From Sphingobacterium hotanense (GTDB lineage Bacteria > Bacteroidota > Bacteroidia > Sphingobacteriales > Sphingobacteriaceae): a stretch of 64,000 bases of DNA. The translations under genes and the position numbers were made by a program. The stretch lies in assembly GCF_008274825.1 (NCBI RefSeq), contig NZ_CP030848.1, positions 496,001-560,000 of the forward strand. Direction: 5' to 3'. The notes beneath the pieces were generated by a model. The model saw only the letters and a program-made list of their open reading frames with translations, ran no database searches and had not been told where the DNA came from. Below, one piece after another: positions 20,201-28,790 of the stretch (its first letter is position 1; each line of letters starts with the position of its first letter).

Positions 20201-20348
20201 AATTCCAAAGAATGAAATTATATCGTCCGAACCGCACAGTGTGTCGATGATGCCGCCAGGTTTAGAAAAAGGGTTAAGCGTTGAAGAGCTCTCCGACTTG
20301 ATGGCTTATTTAAAGTCTCTGCCAGATTCGTATAAAACGATGAAATAA
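17214..20348 (+). CDS. Beta-propeller / HEAT-repeat / cytochrome c lipoprotein
   Basis: Exported protein of 1044 residues from the ATG at 17214; the lipobox SISSCAR fits a lipoprotein. Three parts are visible: a PVC-type dehydrogenase-like beta-propeller (about 30-400, with D-T-D-G-D-G-E-F-D-K calcium-type loops), a long HEAT-repeat array (about 430-830) and a C-terminal c-type cytochrome domain with the haem motif CFTCH and distal GPDLSNIG. Proteins of this build are common in Planctomycetes and Verrucomicrobia and are thought to oxidise sugars or related alcohols, passing electrons to haem. It lies downstream of the SusC/SusD pair, in the same direction. The substrate is unknown. Confidence 0.85.
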   Translation: MMQNSRGFSVILCLFAFCFLSISSCARKADNEDASTISYLQVPDDFVIEEAVSPDLISFPMFASFDDQGRLFVFESTGVNTMGTEKMLAEPSYHIRLLEDTDGDGEFDKSTIYVDKVPLPMGGTFYQGSLYAAAPPNLMRYTDTDNDGKADKQEVILNGWVLNANAATLHGPFMGPDGWLYLCDARRGFDIKTKEGAQMKGKSARIWRCRPDGTGLEAMSGGGFDNTIEMVFMPGGETIGTMTYFTDPQNGQRDGLMHWVEGGVYPKYNSVIDEDQLKLTGDLMPVMTKLPRIAHSGLLRYRGDGLGEDYDGNLFSAVFNTGKITRHKITRSGATFKTVEEDFMTSKNPDTHPTDVLQDADGSLLVIITGGWFIEGCPLSRVAKPEVAGGIYRIRRKDAKKVDDPWGKQIALNKRSPEELVKYINDPRIMVKDAAVEQLVSKGQQAVPSLVGLLQDKSEDTRISTVFALARIGTEDALVGVRSALGDDSPIVRTAAARSVGLAADSKSVQTLMQMVQRDSASVRRQAATALGQIADPSCIPALLNAASNPNDRFVEHAIIHSLTTLQKPELLVPALQSPQQGTKRAALIALDQMDNSPLRQEQVLAFLQSKDPVLRKTGVWIASHRPQWADMVITFLKNGLNIDALEKEESNAIQKMLVTFSNDNKLQTYIANELGSKQASVSWKQMLLNVISESPITDFPSIWATQLGNMLRSDNDILKRSVLNLVESRRLSSLNNDLQKIILDESIDPDFRIGALGARAMTVPELSDKEFNILTGFLTPPSESPIRQAAARLIGRSKLNEAQLSALAEQHVAKADLFLLPSLMSAFEVSRSERVGRALIKALAQSTDRLDNLSEQDMQKLLANFPADVQKEGQPLMEELKKRHAERLAKLEELEASLSRGDLDRGKKIFFGKSACFTCHAVGQEGAHFGPDLSNIGEIRSKHDILEAIVYPSVSFAREYDTYQIKTKTKTYMGVIKEQFPDQIILAVGPGAEVRIPKNEIISSEPHSVSMMPPGLEKGLSVEELSDLMAYLKSLPDSYKTMK

Positions 20349-20658
20349 TTGAAGTTTTTCCAATTACATATCAAATAATATCCAGCGGCGTTTCTTAAAA
20401 AAAGTGCGCCGCATTTGGGAGTAATCGTTGCTGTTTCTTTTTCAACAGATCGTAAAGTGTCGCAGTTGTGTGACCATTATCTCAAATTTTATACCTTTTC
20501 CTCCCTTATTCTTGGTTTTTACGATTTATACATTTAGCTTAGTATCAATTAACCATCCGCAAAACCTGAAGAATATCAAATTTTATAAAAATATACTTCT
20601 TCATGTAAAATGTATTGCCGTGAACGTAAACGGGATACAGAGAGGCGAATTATATTTT
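20349..20658. other. Spacer before the enolase-superfamily gene
   Basis: No gene is supported. A GCGGCG/CGCCGC stem with a 16-base loop lies at about 20385-20412 but lacks a T run. The frame of the next gene is open through 20428-20658 but has no convincing start or signal there. Confidence 0.5.
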
Positions 20659-22044
20659 ATGAACAGACGACAGTTTATTGGAAATTGTAGCTTAATTTTA
20701 GCAGCAACCCAAGCAAACGCTATAAAGGCATCAACTAATCTGCAGAAAACCATGCTTAATCAATTAAAGGTTATTCATACGGGATACGCCGTGGAAAAAG
20801 AAAAGCTTCGATTCCCCTTCGGATTCAAAGGCGCATTCCTCACCGAACTATGGCAGGCGGTTGCATATGTTAAGGACCCATCTGGTAATTATGGGGTAGG
20901 CCTAGGAACTCAGAGCGTCCTATACGGTGATGCGGATACTTTTGCGTCTACTGATGAAACCACCGGCAATTCTTGGATGCTCGACGTCAGTAAAACTGCA
21001 TTAAAATGGCTGGAAAATAAAGAGTTTAATACGCCAATGGATGCGATTGAGCAGCTTGTTCCCTATTTGGAGCAGGAAGGTAAAAAAATAACAAAGCGCG
21101 ACAATCTACATGTCAACTTCATTTACAATGCCCTTGTCTCGGTAGATAATGCCTTGTGGATGCTGTATGGCAAAAAAAATAAAGTAGAAAGTTTCCAGCA
21201 GATGATCCCAGAAATTTATCGACCTGCATTTCAAAACAAGAACAAACAGGTAGCCGTCATGTTCCAAATATCCTACAAGATGCCACTTGAAGATATTGCT
21301 GCAGCGGTGGATCAAGGATATTTCGTCTTTAAGATAAAAACAGGCAGCCCGGGCGCTCAACAAGTGATGTTAAAGCAAGACAAAGCTCGATTGAAAGAAA
21401 TTCACGACTGCATAAACAGTAGACTAAATAATCAAAGCAATAAAAAATCCATTTATTACACCATGGATGCAAACGGTCGTTATGAGCGAAAAGCAGATTT
21501 GTCAAGCTACCTAGATTATGCAAAAGAAATTGGTGCCTTCGATCGTATTTTGCTTTACGAGGAGCCATTTGTGGAAGAAAATCAAGAAAGAGTAGATGAT
21601 CTACCGGTGTTGATAGGGGCAGATGAAAGCATTCATAGCGAGGCAGATGCTTATAAAAAGATAGAACTCGGCTATAAGGCATTCATTCTAAAAGGAATTG
21701 CCAAAACCCTCAGTTTAACCGTAAAAATTGCGAAAATAGCACATGAAAACAACATTCCCTGCCTCTGTTCTGATTTGACGGTAAATCCCGTCCTGATGGA
21801 ATGGAACAAAATCATCGCAGCAAGCCTATCGCCTTTCCCGATCGTTAATATGGGATTAATGGAAACCAACGGCGATATGAACTACCTAGCATGGGAAGCA
21901 ATGAAACAACGACCTCCCTTCCCCAATGCAAGCTGGACAAAAGTAGAAAATGGAACGTTTCATTTAAATGAAGATTTTTTCGAAAAAATTGGCGGTATTA
22001 TGACTACTTCGGCACATTATCAAAAGCTGCTGCAGATCACGTAG
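20659..22044 (+). CDS. Enolase-superfamily enzyme (mandelate racemase / muconate lactonizing type)
   Basis: Protein of 461 residues from the ATG at 20659. The start MNRRQFIGNC resembles a Tat-type export signal without the classical RR-x-F-L-K core. A (beta/alpha)8 barrel follows with F-K-I-K-T-G near residue 224 (catalytic K-x-K), Y-T-M-D-A-N-G and L-Y-E-E-P-F as metal-ligand strands, and IGADESIHS with the third ligand. Family members abstract a proton alpha to a carboxylate and dehydrate or epimerise acid sugars. Export to the periplasm would be unusual for the family but fits neighbours that are all exported. Confidence 0.8.
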   Translation: MNRRQFIGNCSLILAATQANAIKASTNLQKTMLNQLKVIHTGYAVEKEKLRFPFGFKGAFLTELWQAVAYVKDPSGNYGVGLGTQSVLYGDADTFASTDETTGNSWMLDVSKTALKWLENKEFNTPMDAIEQLVPYLEQEGKKITKRDNLHVNFIYNALVSVDNALWMLYGKKNKVESFQQMIPEIYRPAFQNKNKQVAVMFQISYKMPLEDIAAAVDQGYFVFKIKTGSPGAQQVMLKQDKARLKEIHDCINSRLNNQSNKKSIYYTMDANGRYERKADLSSYLDYAKEIGAFDRILLYEEPFVEENQERVDDLPVLIGADESIHSEADAYKKIELGYKAFILKGIAKTLSLTVKIAKIAHENNIPCLCSDLTVNPVLMEWNKIIAASLSPFPIVNMGLMETNGDMNYLAWEAMKQRPPFPNASWTKVENGTFHLNEDFFEKIGGIMTTSAHYQKLLQIT

Positions 22045-22075
22045 GGATCGAAAGCAACATTCTCTAAACCTAACC

Positions 22076-23176
22076 ATGTATACAAAACCTGTTTTTTTAA
22101 GTATGCTAAGCATCTTGCTTCTCTTTTTAACGAGCAATAATGCTTTGATTAAGGAAGATACTCCTGCAGCCAAGTTGGTGAAAATGTCAGTGCTGCCGGG
22201 ACTACGCTTCGACGTACCAAGGTTCCATGTGCAACCTGGACAGAAAGTCGTTATTGAATTCGAGAATACCGACGATATGGATCATAACTTGCTGATAATA
22301 AATCCCGGAACAAGAGAAAAAATCGTCGAACTGGCTGGTAAACTAGGAGCGCAGGGAATGGCAAAATCATATGTACCGGATAGCAAGGACATCCTTTGGC
22401 ATACCAAGATTCTTCATGCCGGTCAAAAGGAGAAACTCGCTTTCACTGCGCCAAGCGTAGAGGGCGTTTATCCTTATGTCTGTACCTTCCCCGGTCATGG
22501 ACATGTGATGTATGGAGCGATATATGTCAACAAATCAGGGAAGATGCCCGAATTAGCAAAAGATCCCCATTTACCCGAATTAAGTAAGCATTCCGAACAT
22601 CAGCATCATCATAAAAAGAACCACCCGTACGAACCGAAGGCGCCATATCACTACAGGATATATATGGAAGGAGCTAGTCCGGCGGCCGTTGCGGTACATC
22701 TGCCCGGGCAAATTTCTTATTGCTGGGATGCCGCTGTTTGCGACCTGCGATACATTTGGCAAGGCGAATTTCTCGACAATACAGCCATCTGGAAAGGACA
22801 TAAAGATGCTAAAGCAAAAATATTAGGCGATATCTTCTACAAACAGGCAAATCTCCCATCGATAGCGATAGCATCAGCAAATAGCCCTAACAAAAGGCAG
22901 TTTAAGGGTTATAAGATCTTGAAAGACAAATACCTGGAGTTCCATTATCAAATCGACAAGATGGATATTTTTGAAACGATTAAAGAAACCGGCGACAGAA
23001 AAGGCATAATACGCACATTTAGAATACCAGATGTGAATGCGGATTTAACCTTCCAACATACCTTATCGACCGGAATGAAAACCTGGTATAAAGGCGCTCC
23101 ACTTCAAAGTACAATCTTAAAACTTAGTTCTGCGGAGGCCAAAGAATTTACCCTGGAATACAAAATAGAAGACTAA
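22076..23176 (+). CDS. Cupredoxin (azurin/plastocyanin-like) with extra C-terminal domain
   Basis: Exported protein of 366 residues with a signal peptide (1-24). Residues about 30-150 form a blue-copper domain: a first ligand histidine in DDMDHNL and the C-terminal ligand loop YVCTFPGHGHVM, giving Cys, His and Met. A His-rich linker (HSEHQHHHKKNH) follows. The remaining 190 residues form a domain I do not recognise, with CWDAAVCDLRYIWQG. A copper electron carrier between two propeller proteins suggests it accepts electrons from one of them. The next gene starts at the base after its stop codon. Confidence 0.8.
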   Translation: MYTKPVFLSMLSILLLFLTSNNALIKEDTPAAKLVKMSVLPGLRFDVPRFHVQPGQKVVIEFENTDDMDHNLLIINPGTREKIVELAGKLGAQGMAKSYVPDSKDILWHTKILHAGQKEKLAFTAPSVEGVYPYVCTFPGHGHVMYGAIYVNKSGKMPELAKDPHLPELSKHSEHQHHHKKNHPYEPKAPYHYRIYMEGASPAAVAVHLPGQISYCWDAAVCDLRYIWQGEFLDNTAIWKGHKDAKAKILGDIFYKQANLPSIAIASANSPNKRQFKGYKILKDKYLEFHYQIDKMDIFETIKETGDRKGIIRTFRIPDVNADLTFQHTLSTGMKTWYKGAPLQSTILKLSSAEAKEFTLEYKIED

Positions 23177-24664
23177 ATGAAATCATTATTCTATATACTT
23201 TTAGCTTGCACAGCTTTTTCGCTAGCATGTTCCGATCATCAATCGGACGAGAAAAATGCTTTCTATATCGATTCTATTGCCACTCCTGAAGGCTTGACAG
23301 CAGAAGTCGCCGCATTGGACGCCTTGCCCGACGGTCGAATAGTTGCGACCTTTATGCGTGGTGAAATCATGATTTACAATCCTGAAACCAAGGAATGGAA
23401 ACTTTTTGCAAGCGGATTGCACGAGCCCCTCGGCATCAAAGCCATCAGCGATAAGGAAATGCTAGTCATGCAACTCCCGGAGCTGACGCGAATTAAGGAT
23501 ACCGATAACGATGGGGAGGCGGACCTATTTGAAACGATATACGATGGATTTGGTATGACGGGGAATTACCATGAATTCAGCTATGGACCTGTACAAGATA
23601 AAAACGGGAATCTCTATATAGCGCTCAATTCTTCCTCTTCAGGTGGAGGGATGTCTGATGAACTAAGAGGCGATACCCTCATGATCGGAAAAATGAAAGT
23701 GGGAAACGCCATGTTTTCCGTTGTGCCCTATCGCGGCTGGGTAATGAAAATTGATAAAAACTTTAAAATAACCCCTTTCGCATCGGGTTTTCGTTCACCA
23801 AATGGAATCGCATTAGACGCAAAGGATAGACTTTATGTCACCGAAAATCAAGGCGACTGGGTCGGAACTAGCCCACTATATCATGTCGAGGAAGGAAAAC
23901 ACTACGGACATCCCGCCAGTATCGTGTGGACAAAAGGCTGGAACAGGGGCAACCCATTCGATTTGCCTGTTGATACCTTAGATAAAATGCGCGAAAAACC
24001 AACGGTGATCTTCCCGCACGACCTGCTTGCAAATTCGCCAACCCAACCGATTCTGATCAAAGACAATAAAAATCTGAAAGCATTCGACGGACAGTTTATC
24101 ATTGGGGAGATGAGTAGTGAGCGCTTAGTTCGAGTAATGCTCGAAGAAGTAAACGGTGTTATGCAGGGAGCCGCAACTGTGTTCATTCAGGGAGAGGGAC
24201 TCCGAAAAGGAAACAATAGGCTAGTATTTTCACCTAATGGCGACCTATGGGTGGGCCAGGCCGACCATGGATGGCTAGGCGATCGCGGCATACAAAGAAT
24301 TCGATTCACCGGAAAGACACCTTTCGACGTTAAAGACATGAAAATCCAGAAAAACGGTTTTGAATTGAACTTTACCGACGATGTTGCCAATACAGAAAAT
24401 GAACCCATCGACAGCCTCGTTAAAGTCCGCCGATATAGATACCATTACCATAAAAAGTATGGCTCCGAACAAATCGATATAAAAAACATTAAAATAAACA
24501 AAGCAGACTGGTCAAAAGGCCGAAAGCAACTACAGCTGCAGCTGGAACCTCTGGAAAAAGGCTACGTCTATGAAGTTGCCCTAACCAAACTGAAGAATGA
24601 AAATAACACGGATAGCCTACAGAATAAGCTTGTTATGTATACCATTAAAGAACTTCGGAAATAG
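23177..24664 (+). CDS. Beta-propeller lipoprotein (soluble dehydrogenase / DUF7133-like)
   Basis: Lipoprotein of 495 residues with lipobox FSLACSD near residue 18. The body is a six-bladed propeller of the glucose/sorbosone-dehydrogenase type: DALPDGRIVATFMRGE, LTRIKDTDNDGEADLF (a calcium-type loop), GFRSPNGIALDAKDRLYVTENQGDW and RLVFSPNGDLWVGQADHGW. The C-terminal 80 residues are a beta-sandwich-like tail. It resembles the first domain of the protein at 17214-20348 but lacks HEAT repeats and haem. It starts directly after the cupredoxin stop, so both are surely cotranscribed. Cofactor and substrate are not visible from sequence. Confidence 0.83.
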   Translation: MKSLFYILLACTAFSLACSDHQSDEKNAFYIDSIATPEGLTAEVAALDALPDGRIVATFMRGEIMIYNPETKEWKLFASGLHEPLGIKAISDKEMLVMQLPELTRIKDTDNDGEADLFETIYDGFGMTGNYHEFSYGPVQDKNGNLYIALNSSSSGGGMSDELRGDTLMIGKMKVGNAMFSVVPYRGWVMKIDKNFKITPFASGFRSPNGIALDAKDRLYVTENQGDWVGTSPLYHVEEGKHYGHPASIVWTKGWNRGNPFDLPVDTLDKMREKPTVIFPHDLLANSPTQPILIKDNKNLKAFDGQFIIGEMSSERLVRVMLEEVNGVMQGAATVFIQGEGLRKGNNRLVFSPNGDLWVGQADHGWLGDRGIQRIRFTGKTPFDVKDMKIQKNGFELNFTDDVANTENEPIDSLVKVRRYRYHYHKKYGSEQIDIKNIKINKADWSKGRKQLQLQLEPLEKGYVYEVALTKLKNENNTDSLQNKLVMYTIKELRK

Positions 24665-24667
24665 TAA

Positions 24668-25150
24668 TTAAAGTTCCTTCACCAATATCTCGCCGGGGAG
24701 ACCATCAAAGGATTTGTATTCATGAAATACGAATCCTTGTTTTTCGAGTATTTTCCTAGATGCCACATTTTTCGGGTCAATGATGGCATAAAGATGCTTT
24801 AGTTTCGTTGAAACAGCCATCTCGACAAGTATTCTAGCAACCTTATGGCCTATACCTTTACCCCAAAACTTCGGAAGCAACAAATATCCAATTTCTGCAC
24901 GCTCGGTTTTTCTGTCTTCGATACTCAACTTCCCAAGACCGATAAACTCATTTGTATTCGAATTAATCATCATAAAGTGACCAAACCGCTCATCTATTTG
25001 GTCATTTTGCAGAAGCTTAGCAAAATCTTCTTTAGCTTCATTCAAATCAAATGCGCGCTCGGTAACCATCTTCATGACACGCAAATCACCAACCAATTGG
25101 TAATAACTGTCAAAGTCAGTTTCTTGGAATTTTCTAAGGGTGATTTTCAT
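24668..25150 (-). CDS. GNAT-family N-acetyltransferase (RimJ/RimL type)
   Basis: Cytoplasmic acetyltransferase of 160 residues from the ATG at 25150; ATGs at 25159 and farther up are also possible. The sequence shows the RimJ/L pattern: T-L-R-K-F near the start, E-I-G-Y-L-L-L-P-K-F-W-G-K-G-I-G in the acetyl-CoA site and N-V-A-S-R-K-I-L-E-K-Q-G-F near the end. It converges on the propeller gene with three bases between stop codons. The acceptor substrate is unknown. Confidence 0.85.
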   Translation of the reverse strand: MKITLRKFQETDFDSYYQLVGDLRVMKMVTERAFDLNEAKEDFAKLLQNDQIDERFGHFMMINSNTNEFIGLGKLSIEDRKTERAEIGYLLLPKFWGKGIGHKVARILVEMAVSTKLKHLYAIIDPKNVASRKILEKQGFVFHEYKSFDGLPGEILVKEL

Positions 25151-25345
25151 AACTCTCATGGCGCTAGTAAAAATAATAGACAAGGAATTTACTACATTTG
25201 TTTTTCTTAAAAATACAATAAAATAACTGAAAATGAATTCTTGTGTGTTAAAATCACTGTAGTCTAAAAGCTTCTATTTAGGAAAATTAACCTGATCCTG
25301 CCAATCCTTAAATCCTTTCTTTCCTGGTTCAAAGACAACATCGTA

Positions 25346-25427
25346 AACTCAAACCCAATACAAACGCAATACAAACCCAATGATAATCCCAATCAAACCC
25401 CTTTCGATGGGTTATGATGGGGGTTAA
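25346..25427. repeat. Dispersed palindromic repeat, copy 1
   Basis: Spacer sequence with repeated CAAACCCAATACAAAC-type blocks followed by GATGGGTTATGATGGGGGTT. It can fold into a long imperfect hairpin. Related sequences stand at 41907-41986 and 63254-63325. The rest of the 25151-25558 spacer shows no gene. Confidence 0.6.
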
Positions 25428-25558
25428 TAAGAGCTTTAGATTGTGAATGACTAAAAGCAGCCTACTATCAATTTCCTTTTATTCTTATTTGAAATTCATA
25501 CATGTTTTTGTTAATTTTATTGACTATCGAGAGATAGCAAACATTCTTGAAAACATTA

Positions 25559-26830
25559 ATGCGTAGTTGCGACCAATACTTAATCTATACGACTCAAAAT
25601 AGCGTACGCTTTCTGTTAATTAGTCTCTATTTTTTTAATGGTTTCGCACTAAATGCACAACAGCACGAAGAAAAACATCGAATGGATACTGCTAAAGTCT
25701 CGATATCAAATTTCTCGCATCATTTCATTGCAGAAATTCGCCCCTCTTATGTTTTTCCGACCTCGCCATTTTATAGAAGTGAGGTCGCCAATGAACAGCT
25801 CAGCAAGAGAGCCGTTTCAGGACATCTGAAATATTCCTTCGCTTTGCCGAAAGGTAGTCTTGGAAAACAGGTTTACTCTAAAACACAACAAGGGATAGGC
25901 ATCGCCGTATTCGACTTTGCTAATCATAAAGAACTGGGGACACCGATTTCGACCTACCTGTTCCAAACTGCCGAACTGTCTAAGCTTAGCGAATTCGCAT
26001 CTCTGAATTACGAATGGAACTTTGGTTTGTCGACAGGATGGCGACCCTATGATCCCATCAACAACCCCGGTAACATGATCATCGGATCGAAATTGAATGC
26101 ATATATCAATTTGGGGCTTTTTTTGAAATGGCAAGTTGCGGAGCGTTATTGCCTAACCACTGGAGCGGAACTTACCCATTTTTCAAACGGCAATACCGAA
26201 TATCCAAACGCGGGTTTGAACATGGTCGGCGCAAAACTAGGATTGATGTACAATCTATCCAATGATAAGTCAGAAACATCGAAAGAGGAACAAGTGGTGA
26301 AAATTCCGACTTTCCCGCGCCACTTCAGCTATGATTTTGTCGTCTTTGGATCTTGGCGCAGAAAAGGAATCGAATTCGGAAACACACAGGTGGCATCCCC
26401 TGATAAATATCCCGTGCTGGGCGCATATTTTGCACCCATGTATAACCTGAACTATAGATTCCGAACCGGAATATCCCTGGATGGCCTATATGACGGAAGT
26501 GGGAATGTCTATACAGAAGATTATATTATCGGATCCGAGCAGCCTTTTATTAAACCAAATTGGAATCAACAATTGGCGCTTGGCCTGTCTGCTCGTGCTG
26601 ATTTCACGATGCCGATTTTTACGATAAGTATGGGAATCGGAACGAATGTTTTGCACAAAGGTGGAGATTTTGGTGGTACATATCAGAGCTTAGCCCTAAA
26701 AACAAAGATGAGCAGAGATCTCTTCCTCCATATTGGGTACAACGTTAAAGATTTCAGAGACCCCAACTATCTGATGTTGGGAATTGGTTATCGCTTCAAT
26801 AATAAAACACCATCATTGATTAGCTTTTGA
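25559..26830 (+). CDS. Acyloxyacyl hydrolase / PagL-like lipid A deacylase
   Basis: Outer-membrane protein of 423 residues from the ATG at 25559; a TTG at 25547 is also in frame. An N-terminal signal ends near FALNAQ. The segment TTGAELTHFSNGNTEYPNAGLN, here about residues 200-220, matches the PagL active-site pattern H-x-S-N with a following N-x-G-x-N. PagL-type enzymes remove the 3-O acyl chain of lipid A. The protein is longer than PagL and ends in beta-strands with an aromatic terminus (IGYRF), fitting a beta-barrel of the kind annotated as acyloxyacyl hydrolase in Bacteroidota. Confidence 0.78.
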   Translation: MRSCDQYLIYTTQNSVRFLLISLYFFNGFALNAQQHEEKHRMDTAKVSISNFSHHFIAEIRPSYVFPTSPFYRSEVANEQLSKRAVSGHLKYSFALPKGSLGKQVYSKTQQGIGIAVFDFANHKELGTPISTYLFQTAELSKLSEFASLNYEWNFGLSTGWRPYDPINNPGNMIIGSKLNAYINLGLFLKWQVAERYCLTTGAELTHFSNGNTEYPNAGLNMVGAKLGLMYNLSNDKSETSKEEQVVKIPTFPRHFSYDFVVFGSWRRKGIEFGNTQVASPDKYPVLGAYFAPMYNLNYRFRTGISLDGLYDGSGNVYTEDYIIGSEQPFIKPNWNQQLALGLSARADFTMPIFTISMGIGTNVLHKGGDFGGTYQSLALKTKMSRDLFLHIGYNVKDFRDPNYLMLGIGYRFNNKTPSLISF

Positions 26831-27059
26831 TAAAAATGTTAACTCAATGTTTTTGTAATGTTATAATTTTTAGCCTCCTATTACGCTGTATTGTAATGTA
26901 AGATATATTTACAAAAAAATAGAGAAGGGTCATAAATAGCCTGCTTCCCCTACTAATTATTTTGTTATTTAGTGTTAAGTTTTTGTTAGATGTATGAAAC
27001 ATCTGTTTAAATTCAAGAATAAGTCTTAATTTTATCCTATATACTAAATTCGCAACAAA

Positions 27060-27476
27060 ATGACCAACATTAAAGAACGTGTGCTTCACATCGCGGAGGT
27101 AAAAGGTATTTCTAAAATCGATTTTTTTAAAGACCTAGGTTTGTCTTATGCTAATTTTAAGGGAGTACAAAAAACTTCTGCGTTAGGGTCAGATGCTGTG
27201 GCTAGTATTTTAGCTTCCCATTCAGATATCGATCCCGAATGGTTGTTGAATGGCGCAGGGGGAATGTTTAGAGGAAATTTAAATGGAGCAGACCACCAGG
27301 CGCTGACACTTCCATCAAAGATAGATGATCTCGATCAAACGAATGCCGTCATTGAAGCTTTGGAAAAAGTAATTTCTGCGCAGCAAATGACTATTCAATC
27401 GCAAGAAATTACCATCAACGCGCTGGCAAGTAGAATAGCGTCGCTGGAAAAGAAAAAGTCGAAAAAGAAAAAGTAA
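27060..27476 (+). CDS. Cro/CI-type helix-turn-helix regulator with coiled-coil tail
   Basis: Small protein of 138 residues. Residues 1-65 form a repressor-type helix-turn-helix (R-V-L-H-I-A-E, F-F-K-D-L-G-L-S-Y-A-N-F, then D-P-E-W-L-L-N-G-A-G), a pattern common in Bacteroidota. A flexible linker leads to a C-terminal coiled coil rich in Q and E (about 95-130) and a lysine tail. A TAAATTCG -7-like box lies at 27045-27052, eight bases before the start. The target is unknown; no phage genes are nearby. Confidence 0.75.
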   Translation: MTNIKERVLHIAEVKGISKIDFFKDLGLSYANFKGVQKTSALGSDAVASILASHSDIDPEWLLNGAGGMFRGNLNGADHQALTLPSKIDDLDQTNAVIEALEKVISAQQMTIQSQEITINALASRIASLEKKKSKKKK

Positions 27477-27506
27477 TAGCATTAAAATTCTAAGAAAAGA
27501 AAGAGT

Positions 27507-27539
27507 AGCCAAGTCAAACATCATTGAGTTGGCTTTTTT
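27507..27539 (+). terminator. Probable terminator after the HTH regulator
   Basis: AGCCAA (27507-27512) pairs with TTGGCT (27529-27534), followed by a T run. The loop is long, so the call is moderate. Confidence 0.5.
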
Positions 27540-27657
27540 ATGAAATTGTCTGTTTTCAAGGACCACCATGGTCTTTCACCAAAGTTTGTATTTCAATAGA
27601 AATAGGGAGATTTTAATATAAATTAAACTGTTTTCAGTATATTGGGGTGAGCGTTTT

Positions 27658-28752
27658 ATGAAAAAAATATATTTCCTTCTTTTTGCTGTGCTTTTATTTG
27701 TCCAAGCAACTTATGCACAGGGCAGTAGTGATGCTTGGATGCGTTGCTATAACGTAGATAGTACCCTCGTCGGGTTTAAAGATAAGAACGGGAAGCTGAT
27801 GATCCAGACAAAATACATCCCTTCGATGACTATTGCAGATGAATTCGATAAAATCATATCCGCAGTGGAGGAGAACGATGATCAGTGGAAAGCTTACTAC
27901 ATCACAAAGCAGGGCGGTATAGTAGGAAGGGATAGCCTCTATTTCTTTGATAGTACCCCCGATTGTGAAAACGAAGGTTTCATTCGTTTTAAAGCTCGGG
28001 ATACCGAGAAGATAGGCATATTCAATTCGAATGGCGATATTACAGTTCCTGCCGAGTATAATGGACTTACCAAAGTCCGTAACGGGCTGCTAGTCGGTCT
28101 TAAAGGCGCGACGAAAGTCTACTATAAGGATAGTCAAGGGAATACTATTGAAGAGCATTATGGATGGGAGAACGGGAAGGAGATCTTGATAGATACGCTG
28201 AACAATCTGCTCGTTGAAAACTTTCCTTATAACGATAAACTGAATTATTATAGCCTCGAGATTGCAGATAAGCCAAGTGCAGACAGCATTCGAGATTCTT
28301 TTAAAGGTGTCAATGGGAAATTCTATAGTTTCATTAATTATGAAAGGGAAGCCGAGCAGGTAATTCGCGAATATTTGCAAAAAGGCTTGACGCCAGAGAG
28401 GGTAGAAGAACTCTGTTTTCAAGAAGTGACCTATTGGGAAAAAGACGCCGGATGGCTTCCGCTTCCGAAAAAGGAATTTGTGAAACGGTTTTACAAACAG
28501 CTAGAAGATAATCTTCATCAGCTAAATATAAAGCCAAAAACTTACTTTTTTAGCCTCGATGGATTGAATCCTTTTATCTTCGACACGCCGCTATACGCCA
28601 AATATTTTGACAACTGCGGATTCTCCAACGAATGGAGATATCCAACAGTCAACCTCGTGTTGGACAATTCAGAAGAGAGTGCGCGGCCTCAAACGCACAT
28701 GCATTTCCTTCGAACCGAGAAAGGATTTAAATTAATAATGGTCAGTTTTTAA
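27658..28752 (+). CDS. WG-repeat-containing exported protein
   Basis: Protein of 364 residues with a signal peptide (1-20, ending T-Y-A-Q). Residues about 35-170 hold WG/KWG-like repeats of the form V-G-F-K-D-K-N-G-K-L and I-G-I-F-N-S-N-G-D-I-T-V-P-A-E-Y. The C-terminal half has no recognised domain. WG-repeat proteins are frequent in Bacteroidota and their function is largely unknown. A second one is encoded at 40875-41714. Confidence 0.7.
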   Translation: MKKIYFLLFAVLLFVQATYAQGSSDAWMRCYNVDSTLVGFKDKNGKLMIQTKYIPSMTIADEFDKIISAVEENDDQWKAYYITKQGGIVGRDSLYFFDSTPDCENEGFIRFKARDTEKIGIFNSNGDITVPAEYNGLTKVRNGLLVGLKGATKVYYKDSQGNTIEEHYGWENGKEILIDTLNNLLVENFPYNDKLNYYSLEIADKPSADSIRDSFKGVNGKFYSFINYEREAEQVIREYLQKGLTPERVEELCFQEVTYWEKDAGWLPLPKKEFVKRFYKQLEDNLHQLNIKPKTYFFSLDGLNPFIFDTPLYAKYFDNCGFSNEWRYPTVNLVLDNSEESARPQTHMHFLRTEKGFKLIMVSF

Positions 28753-28790
28753 TAAACTTAGAACAACGGATAGGATAATTATTTTATACG

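Noticed and set aside
20428..20658. Longer N-terminus for the enolase-superfamily gene
   Set aside because: The extension is hydrophobic, AT-rich and unlike the family; the ATG at 20659 gives a sensible export-like start.
10311..24664. A classical polysaccharide utilisation locus
   Set aside because: SusC/SusD and a sigma/anti-sigma pair are present, but no glycoside hydrolase, lyase or sulfatase is encoded.
25346..25427. A CRISPR array suggested by repeated CAAACCCAATACAAAC-like blocks
   Set aside because: The blocks are short, unequal, closely spaced without unique spacers, and no cas gene is present.
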